64,000 nucleotides of DNA, from positions 1 to 64,000 of the forward strand of contig SKCR01017982.1 in assembly GCA_019454045.1 (NCBI GenBank), given 5' to 3'. Positions 56,508 to 64,000 of this stretch are shown in pieces (position 1 is the first letter of the stretch; every line of letters starts with the position of its first letter). The translations under genes were made by a program, and so were the position numbers. This stretch comes from Zanthoxylum bungeanum (lineage: Eukaryota > Streptophyta > Magnoliopsida > Sapindales > Rutaceae). The notes beneath the pieces were generated by a model. It had not been told where the DNA came from and made no database searches. It saw only the letters and a list, made by a program, of their open reading frames with translations.

Positions 56508-58860
56508 TTACTTTAAATACGGTTGCACTTCATCACAATTACTCAATATAAACCAATGCACACGTTGAACTTCCTGAAGGGTTAGTAATTTGACACATAC
56601 TGCTCCAAATTGTCTGCAATTTTGACGGAACACTGTGATATCTTGCGAATTACTTGCATCTCCATCATAGTTTCGTGGCCGACGATTAAAATGAGTTTCA
56701 ATATTCTGCATGTACATCGAACAAAATGTTATTGCTTCACTTATTACAACAGCTTCAGCTATTGACCCTTCCAGGCGAGCCTTGTTTTTCACATATTGTT
56801 TGTAATCTCCCAAAGCCATGCGGATATGACAACAAGTTTGCATTAAAACTAAATTCAATGCACAGTAAAAATTTAAGAATGCAATATTTAAAACTGTATA
56901 TATATAGTACCTCTCAATGGGATACATCCATCTGTAATGGACAAGACCTCCCTTTCTAGCTTCAGCCGGTAAATGCACGGCCAGATGTACCATCACATCA
57001 AAAAAAACTGGTGGCAAAATTCGCTCCAGCTTGCATAGGATTATCACGATTCCTCGCTCAAGTTCGTCAATAACAGTTGTGGTTAATGTCCTCTGACATA
57101 ATTGTTTAAACAAGCCACATAGATCAAGTACGACGTCGCATACATTCGGGGGGAGATAAGGTCGAATGCCAACAGGAAGGAGAATCTCGAGAAGCACATG
57201 ACAACTGTGACTCTTTAATCCCGTTATTGTATTATCTCTGACCCAACGCCCAATATTCGATGCATAATCATCAGGGAATTTAACCATTTTCAGCCAATCA
57301 CAAAATGATTTTCTCTCTGATTGAGTGAGCACATAACTAGCAGGTGGCTTAATAAGACCTCGAGAAGTGACTTGTAAATGCAATTCACTACGAATTCTAA
57401 GATCTTGTAGGTCCAATCTAGCATTTACAGTGTCTTTTGTCTTACCCAGAATATTGAATAGTGTGCCCACTAAACTCTCACAAATATTTTTTTCTATATG
57501 CATTACATCCAAATTATGTCGCAAACTCAGAGTCCCCCAATATTCTAACTCAAAAAAAAATACTATTTCCTGTCCAATTCAACTCTTCAGGTAAACGTTT
57601 TCGAATTTTTATCTCTATTATTAGGATGTTTACCTGGTGTGCTGTCTTTGAGATGTTGATGTTGGCAAAGTATGTCGAATCCAGACAATAGACTGTGCAT
57701 ACTCTGAGGTTCAAGTTGACCGTTAAATAATTTACTCCTCCGCCAAGGATGACTCAACTTAAGAAATCTCATGTGCCCTGTGTATCCTATTTTATTCCGT
57801 AATCGTTGCGAAGGTGTTTGACCCGCACAAACTGGACATGCCATGTATCCCTTAGTGCTCCATCCAGATAATGAACCATAAGCTGGAAAATCATTAATGG
57901 TCTATAATAATGCGGCATGCATCTGAAAATACTGCTCGGAAGCTGCATCATAGGTATACACACCCACATTCCATAATGTTTGTAACTCCTCGATCAATGG
58001 TCTCAAGTAAATATTCATATATTTACCATGGGAACGTAGACCAGGGATAAGGAATGACATAAACATGAACGGATCCTTCATACGTTTCCATGGAGGTAAG
58101 TTATATGGAAAAACAATAACGGGCCACATGCTATAAGAGTTGTACATATTCCCAAATGGGTTAAAACCATCAGAGGCAAGACCTAACCTGACATTACGGG
58201 GGTCCTCAGCGAAACGGGGGTACATGTCATCAAATTCCTTCCACTCGATTCCATCCGCAGGATGTCTAAGTATGCCATCTGCACCGATCCTCTTTTCATG
58301 ATGCCACATCATGTCAGTCGCTGTGTGTCGTGACATGAACAATCTCTGCAACTTGAGCGTTAAAGGGAAATATCGCAATATCTTTTGAGGCACTTTCTTC
58401 CCCGTACCACGGACTTTGTACCGACTTTCACCACATATCGGACAATATTCAAGTGATTCATACTCGGCACGAAATAATACACAATCATACTTACAAGCAT
58501 GAATGGATTCATACCCCATTCCCAGTTCACGCAACATTTTCTTTGCCTCGTAGTATGACTTAGGCAATTCGCTTCCAACCGGTAACATTTGGCCCATTAA
58601 CTCTAGCATCATATCAATACTTTTGTTGGTCATTCTGTTGATCACTTTAATGTGTAATAATTTCACAACGAAATTCAAGATCGACATTCCAGCACCTTCA
58701 AATGGATTTTTTTTTGCCTCATCAAGTAGTTCACTAAATAAATTTTGATCATTTCCACTTAACACTGGCATGTCACCACTGACACTATGACCAAGTTGTG
58801 GACCTTGTAAGTCATGCAAAGCATCAGTTATCTCATCGTTTACAGGTTGATTTTAACTAC
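56508..58860 (-). pseudogene. CACTA TNP2-type transposase (Transposase_21), main part
   Basis: Frame 58819-57902 (305 codons): MHDLQGPQLGHSVSGDMPVL, MTNKSIDMMLELMGQMLP, YCPICGESRYKV zinc-binding motif, LRYFPLTLKLQRLFMSRHTA, GLASDGFNPFGNMYNSYSMW (acidic catalytic region), then a TAG (57902-57904) in place of Trp. The same frame continues TINDFPAYGSLSGWSTKGYM and CPVCAGQ to 57587, and after a frameshift LDVMHIEKNICESLVGTLFN to 56508 (YRWMYPIERYYI). The transposase cuts and rejoins element ends. The nonsense codon, the frameshift near 57550 and the upstream insertion make this copy inactive. Confidence 0.9.
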
Positions 58861-58865
58861 TGCTC

Positions 58866-61383
58866 CCTGTAGACAACAGGAACTGGGCGACGCATGCTGT
58901 TCTAGGCTCGCGGCCTAGTTGGAAGTACGAAATAACATGGAGTCGCCACCCGGTGTGAACCGGGACAAAGATTTAAGGCCGCACTCACCCATCGCAAGGG
59001 AAGACCTCAAACCGTTGGGTTCAGAATGGTCCCTTACTTATGTCACTTGTGATGATATAATTTGTGCAATGAACTAACCAAGTCTACTCAATAATCATGC
59101 TCAAGGGTACTTAGATCTAACATGCTTTCATCCAAATAACTCCACGCAATGTAACACAACGAGCATATTGAACCATTAAACTGAAATAAATGAATAACTA
59201 ATTAAACATAAACATAAACTGAACAAAACATCATGCATAAAGAATAAAGAAACAACATGCCTAAATAACATAATCATGCTTCGAACATTAGATAATAAAC
59301 TAAATTAAATCATGCTTAAAATAATAAATAAACAACCTACGAACTATAACATGCTCAAATACAAATTTTGGATGAGACAAGATATATGTATCTTAAATGG
59401 TACGTGGCGTTGTATCCCGAGTGCAGATCATACTACCGTCCATTCGAAATCGGCTATGAAATTTATGTCCGGGTTTCCATCCGATATACCACAAAAGGGA
59501 ACATATATCCCGCTCATCCAACAATCACATCATGCCTAAAACGACTCTCATGCAATAATATTCTTAAAATAAATAAATTAAAACGAAAGATATTAGTGAA
59601 AATGTGCCCTCAGGTCTAACCTCTTTTGTCGTCTCAGGAAAGGGCGTTACACGTCCGTTGGAAGGGTGAATGATCCGCTACTCTTTTAGTTCACCAACTC
59701 AACGTCTTTCCTCGCTGTTTTGCTGTTCGGGCTGCTGTTTTTACTCCGTTTCGCTGCTGTTTCGCTGCACCGTTTCAGGTCACTGTTTTGGTCGTTTAGT
59801 GGACTGTTTTGAGTGATTTTGAAGGCTAATGGGGCTACGATTTTGAGGGGTTTTAGGGGGGACTTTGTGTAGTTTTTTGGTGCAGTTTTTTAGGTGTTTT
59901 CTGGACTATTTGGAGGGCTAAAGGTGCGGCAAAACTGATCAGGTCAGGGGCTGTAATGAGGCTTTGAGGGTAGCTGCGTGATGGTCTGGCAACGTGAGAG
60001 TTTAAGTGTGAGTGGCCAGTGATGGCCGTGTGTGTGTACGTGGCTTATGGCCTGTGTGAATTGTTGTTTGTTACGTGATGGCGTGGGTGTGTGGCATTAA
60101 GTGGCTGATCCAGTGTGTCAGTTATGAGGATGGCTTTTGGTGCTTGTGGTGCGGCTGTGAGGAGGCAGGTTTTGGCTTATTTGTGTGGCTGTGAGGAGGC
60201 AGGGACGTTGAAGGTTATTGGCGTGAAGTGTGTGCGTGAAGCTAGGCGTGATGGGCGTTGAATTGGTGAAGGGTTAGCGTGTGAAGCAGGCTTGTGGTGG
60301 CTTAGGCGTTTATGCGCTGAAGTTGAATGGGGCCAGGGCTTGTGTGTTGAGTGTTTTCGGCTAATGGTCAAAGGGCGTGACTAAGGCTGGTGGCTGTTAA
60401 GGGCTTGAAGACAGAGGTTTAATTGCTATGGATGATTGGCGTGAGTGGAGTCTAATGGGTAATCAGTGCGTGTGCCATTGGTCAGGCGTGACTGGGTCTT
60501 GGCCGTTTCTTGTCTTTGGATTATTTGGTTTGTGTTTGTTGTTGAATTGAGGGAGATAGGGACGTGAGAGGAGAGGAGGGGCAGTGAAGGTGTTGAGGTG
60601 TGTGTGGCGAGAGGCTAGGTTACGTGTGATTATGGGAAGGGGCAGAGAAGGTTCGGCTGCTTGAGGGTTTAACGTGATGAGGGTCGTATGTGAGCTGCTA
60701 TGAAGAAGGCAGAGGCTTATGGCATGGGTGTATGACAATGTACGTGAGAGATGCTGGTCGCGTTTAGGGTTTTGTTGTGAGAGATGAAGATTAGGGTTGT
60801 CGACAATAGAGGTTCAGAGAGAAAGGAAGCTTTTTAGGGTTTGCTTTTTGTTTGTTTGAGGTTTGTCTTATTTTTGGTTGAAGTGCAGTGTGAGAGAGAG
60901 AGGCCAGAGAGGAGAAGATGTTTAGGGTTGGTTGTTGTTTATATAGTGAGAGGGTAGGGTTAGGGTTTCTGCATGGGTTTATTAGGAAACAAAATCAATT
61001 AATATATGTGTATTTAGTTTGATTATAATTTAATTTAATTAGATTTTAATTTAATTTAATTATTTAAGGCAATGAATTATTTAATTTTGGTGAGTGATTT
61101 ATTTTAATTTTGGATTTTACTTTAATTTAATTTGTGAATTTAATTTAATTGGTTATAATTGGTTTTAATTTAAATTAATTAATTCAATTTAATTTAATTT
61201 AATTTAATTTGTGACATGTATTTTAAATGTTTTAATTATTTAATTTGTGAGATGTAATTTAATGGGTTTGGTGTGTTTTAAAATAAAGGTCCAACAAGCG
61301 AACCCGAAGCGAAACAAGTGAGTTAAATCCGACCAAATGCTAATTTCCAACTTTGCCCTTCCGACGTCCGTTTCCCGCGACTT
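58866..61383. mobile_element. Unclassified ~2.5-kb insertion in the CACTA transposase gene
   Basis: It separates the N-terminal from the main part of TNP2. Contents: a gcgacgcatgctgttctagg start region; ggagtcgccacccggtgtga (58931-58950), whose complement tggcgactcc resembles a PBS-type motif of Tat-like elements; a G/T-rich low-complexity stretch (about 59990-60960); and an AT-rich ttaatttaatt stretch (61010-61210). There are no coding domains. The boundaries are approximate and no clean TSD was found. It may be an LTR or a large retrotransposon derivative. Confidence 0.5.
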
Positions 61384-61726
61384 CCGCGACTTAAAAGGTA
61401 GTGCCTCCAAATGAGACTCATCATCGGATTTCACATGCAAAAATGCAATGCCTACACTCCCTTCACCGGAATCAATAAACCGTGACTGAGAATGATACTG
61501 CTCACCGTGATAAATCCACGTACGGTAAGTTGGTGATATTCCTGGCATGTATAAATGATTATGAACTTCATCTAACCGTTTCCTTTTCCTATTCAAACAA
61601 TTTGCACATGGACACCGAACATGACCTTCTGCATCAATGTGTTGCTTTGCGACTTCCATAAACTCATACACTCAATTACGATATTCAACACTCAATCTAT
61701 CCAGCGAGCTCATCCAATTTCTATCC
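61384..61726 (-). pseudogene. CACTA TNP2 N-terminal transposase-associated domain
   Basis: From the minus-strand ATG at 61726: MDRNWMSSLDRLSVEYRN, a TGA, then VYEFMEVAKQHIDAEGHVRC, CPCANCLNRKRK and YRTWIYHGEQYH to DDESHLEAL at the insertion boundary. The DRxWM start, RCPCxxC and WIYHGE motifs define the transposase-associated domain at the N-terminus of plant TNP2. The downstream part of the gene is at 58860 and below. Confidence 0.85.
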
Positions 61727-62129
61727 ATTTAAGCGAAATACCTAAATATAATAATATAATTATTAAATATCATATTACACTCATCAACATTACTAATTCA
61801 TTAATTATTTATTTAAGCATATACATATATATTAGTTGATAAAGTAAATAGTTTACAGAAAAATTCTATTTAGTTAATTAATTAACTTAATCTACATATA
61901 TGAACATAAACCACTAACAAAAAGTATATAATAAACATAATCATAAAAATTGAAAAATAATAAAGAAATATAAAAGAAGACTTACCTTATGGAAAATTGA
62001 TTACAATTTTATTGAAATTTTGTAGGAGAGTTGTGAGGTTGCAGAGGACAGATTCTGAGATTTCAGAGGATGAAAATGAAGAGAATGAGAGAAAAAACAG
62101 AGGGGGAGAAGGGTTGGTGGCATTCTGCA

Positions 62130-62604
62130 TTTTAATCTATATTTAGCGTCGAATTTATTGTTTCGACGCTAATTGTTGTAATTTTTAGCGTCGAATAAAC
62201 TATTTCGACGCTAAATGTCCGATTTTTAGCGTTGACATAAATTTAGACGCTAAAGATTAAAGGATTGTCGGTGGAATCTTCATAAACTTTTAGCGACGCC
62301 ACTTAGTCGACGCTAAATGTCTTGTTTTTGGCGTCGACTAGTAGTTTTGGCGCTAAATGTATAACATTTAGCGCCAAAAATTATTGGAATAGTAAAATAA
62401 TTTAGCATCGAATATTTTTCGACGCTATAAGTGTACTTTTAGCGTCGATAAAAGTTTTCGACGACAAAAGTTGAATATTTGGCGTCGAAAATTATTTTCG
62501 TCGCTAAAATCCTGATATTTGGCGTCGAATTTTAATTACGACGCTAAAAGTGATTTTTAGCGTCAAAATTTATTTCGACGCTAAAAGCCATAATTCTTGT
62601 AATG
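62130..62604. repeat. Right terminal and subterminal repeats of the CACTA element
   Basis: At least a dozen tagcgtcgaa / ttcgacgctaa motifs in both orientations, denser than on the left, ending in the imperfect TIR ttcttgtaatg. Confidence 0.85.
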
Positions 62605-62607
62605 AAC

Positions 62608-63350
62608 ACACCCAACACTTGATTGGAAATTTACCACCACTTGTGAGAATCCATAACAATATAAACCCAACAAAAGACCAAGAAATAAAGACTTTCAATA
62701 AGCTCATCGGAGAAAAGAGATATCATTTTCCGGTGAGCTCTAACCAGAGAAAATGTTTGGAATGATAATCTTATAATGTTGATGTTTGACCAACAAAATA
62801 CATAAAATCAACAAAAATTAATTAATTAATTAAGGACATATTTAATGCAAATGGATTTATTATATTCTTACTTATAAAGAAATCATAAATACTTAGGAAC
62901 GTGAATGTAATCTTATCATCTTGATAAAGAAAAATACAAATAAAAATATTATAAACTCTATCCAAAATATCTCAAAATTTCACTATTATGTGACCTTCCA
63001 ACTCCCCTAATCATGTTCAATAAAACAACTTCCCTAATTTAATCACATCACATGCATTGGATTGGACCCACTAATCATGCCAAAGAAAATCTGAACAGGG
63101 CAAGTAAGGAATGGCTGATATATTGCCACGTGTACGATGACAAGATTTCTTGCATTTTATTATTGTGGGACTACATTTCTTTATCATGCCAAACATCTTT
63201 AATTATTTTGTGTTGCCCTCACTCATTCCTTCCGCATGAGGTAATGAAGACTAAAACAATACCTAAAATTGTGCGGCCCACAATGTTTGAAAACGTGTAT
63301 GGCTGGGATTTCTTCTATCCTTATTTGACCCGATTAGCTCCGAGGGGATA
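62608..63350. other. AT-rich intergenic sequence upstream of a gene promoter
   Basis: No conserved coding feature; only short, composition-driven frames are present. Confidence 0.45.
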
Positions 63351-63351
63351 T

Positions 63352-63575
63352 ATCAACGGCCAATATCAACCCAACGGCTATAAGAAAATAGTAAATCCAA
63401 CGGTCAAGATCAAATTGGCGGTTGCCGCCCTACAGTGTTCCCGGTCTCGGGACTTTGGGGTAGCCGACCGCAACGGTTGTCGGTAAAATAGGAGTAATTG
63501 AGACATTTTAATTAAAAATGAAAATACAAAATGTAAAAAATTAAGACAAATAATAAAATAAAAGTAGCCGTTGGA
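63352..63575. promoter_or_regulatory. Cluster of MSA (mitosis-specific activator) elements
   Basis: Three exact matches to the MSA consensus YCYAACGGYYA: cccaacggcta (63370-63380), tccaacggtca (63396-63406) and, on the minus strand, tccaacggcta (63565-63575). Near matches are atcaacggcca (63352-63362) and cgcaacggttg (63469-63479). Three-repeat MYB proteins bind such elements and drive G2/M-phase transcription. Confidence 0.75.
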
Positions 63576-63586
63576 GGCTTCTGTTC

Positions 63587-63594
63587 TATAAAAA
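63587..63594 (+). promoter_or_regulatory. TATA box
   Basis: TATAAAAA in ttctataaaaagatg, just after the last MSA element and about 320 bp before the ATG at 63916. Transcription would start near 63620. Confidence 0.7.
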
Positions 63595-63915
63595 GATGTA
63601 TTGATTCATTAAAGCTTGGCACTGAATAGTTATTACATATAGCAATACAATTCCCTTGATAGGGTATTTTAGATCCACTTTGGATCCCAAAAAAAAATTC
63701 TATATTGATCAAGAGATATAGCTTTCTTATGATCATTCTTACATATATTTCAAGAAAATTCTGTAAATTTTTGTTAGATTTCAGTAGTAGCTTTGTTTAA
63801 TTAGAAATAAGATTCAGGCGATTGATCGTGCTATTTTTTTTTTTTAAGATCAAAGCCTTGCTTTTTTATTTGTAAGTTTCAAAAAAGTTTTATATCTCTG
63901 ATTTGTGTTCTTGCT

Positions 63916-64000
63916 ATGGAGACTGTTTTGAGACAATCCTCAGCTGATCAATCATTTTCTCGATATAAGCAGATGAAAAATCAAAAGAAAAACACTCGTG
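63916..64000 (+). CDS. Start of a host gene, cut by the window edge; probable G2/M-phase gene
   Basis: ATG at 63916 opens a frame that stays open to the edge (METVLRQSSADQSFSRYKQM then KNQKKNTR). The 28 residues are polar and basic with no recognised domain, so the product is not identified. The TATA box, ~300-nt leader and MSA cluster upstream argue for a real, cell-cycle-regulated gene. The leader includes a tttcag at about 63779-63784 that might end a 5'UTR intron. Confidence 0.55.
   Translation, partial: METVLRQSSADQSFSRYKQMKNQKKNTR

Larger units (their letters stand above)
54414..62604 (-). mobile_element. CACTA (En/Spm-type) DNA transposon, with an internal insertion
   Basis: Left end cactacaaaaattat and right end ataattcttgtaatg form an inverted repeat (13 of 15 matching). 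The 3-bp TSD aac is at 54411-54413 and 62605-62607. Both subterminal regions are packed with gcgtcgaaa/tttcgacgc motifs. It encodes, on the minus strand, a TNP2-type transposase and a second protein with a C-terminal coiled coil, the usual two-gene CACTA layout. The right TIR reads catta rather than cacta, and the genes are damaged, so it is probably immobile by itself. Confidence 0.95.

Noticed and set aside
60177..60738. Minus-strand frames rich in His/Ser/Thr/Pro
   Set aside because: They come from the G/T-rich low-complexity part of the unclassified insertion; there is no start context, domain or codon structure.
63052..63486. 144-codon plus-strand frame upstream of the gene at 63916
   Set aside because: It overlaps the MSA promoter cluster, is low in coding signal and ends before the TATA box; chance frame.

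Overview
The window is nuclear DNA of a flowering plant, probably a eudicot. It has a multi-exon synaptotagmin (SYT2-type) gene with GT-AG introns, AT-rich spacers, and a dense stack of LTR retrotransposons, a CACTA transposon and a tRNA-derived SINE. I see no bacterial or organellar genes. Most of the 64 kb is transposable elements inserted into one another, and many boundaries can be fixed to the base by target-site duplications (TSDs).

Layout. 1-4147 and 13921-15238 are the two halves of a Tat-like Ty3/gypsy element on the minus strand. Its gag is split by a complete 9.8-kb Athila-like element (4148-13920, TSD ggtat). 17101-20280 is a deleted Ty3/gypsy chromovirus-like element. 20918-30569 (minus) is an apparently intact 12-exon SYT2-like gene; its fourth intron holds a 5.6-kb Copia element (23425-29031, TSD atatg). 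Upstream of SYT2, on the plus strand, are exons of a small unrecognised gene whose last exon occurs twice (31135-31510 and 40232-40604), flanking a second Copia element (31511-40231). That Copia element contains two solo LTRs (32009-33851, TSD ttgag; 35760-37831, TSD tctaa). A third, decayed Copia element lies at 40564-47036 (TSD caaat). 49058-52931 (TSD aaagg) is a short non-autonomous relative of the first Tat-like element, filled with tandem repeats. A SINE follows at 53069-53326. 54414-62604 (TSD aac) is a CACTA element with broken TNP2 transposase and a second-ORF protein. At the right edge a plus-strand gene starts at 63916, behind a TATA box and a cluster of mitosis-specific activator (MSA) motifs.

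Most notable observation. The Athila-like element has lost reverse transcriptase, RNase H and the integrase core. Between its residual pol and the 3' LTR, in the place where Athila elements carry an env-like gene, it has two extra sense-strand ORFs. One (9165-9704) has a basic stretch followed by clustered cysteines and resembles the cysteine-rich nucleic-acid-binding proteins of carla- and allexiviruses, some of which suppress RNA silencing. The other (9969-10621) is an intronless LONELY GUY (LOG) cytokinin-activating phosphoribohydrolase with the PGGxGTxxE motif and a C-terminal basic/EAR-like tail. Each is preceded by splice-acceptor-like sequence, and the two LTRs look almost identical, so the insertion looks recent. 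A retrotransposon carrying both a putative silencing-suppressor-like gene and a cytokinin-activation gene is the candidate new system here; its function is inference.

Nothing indicates that the TE genes act together with the host genes. The host genes with visible coding structure are SYT2, the small divergent gene beside it, and the gene starting at 63916.
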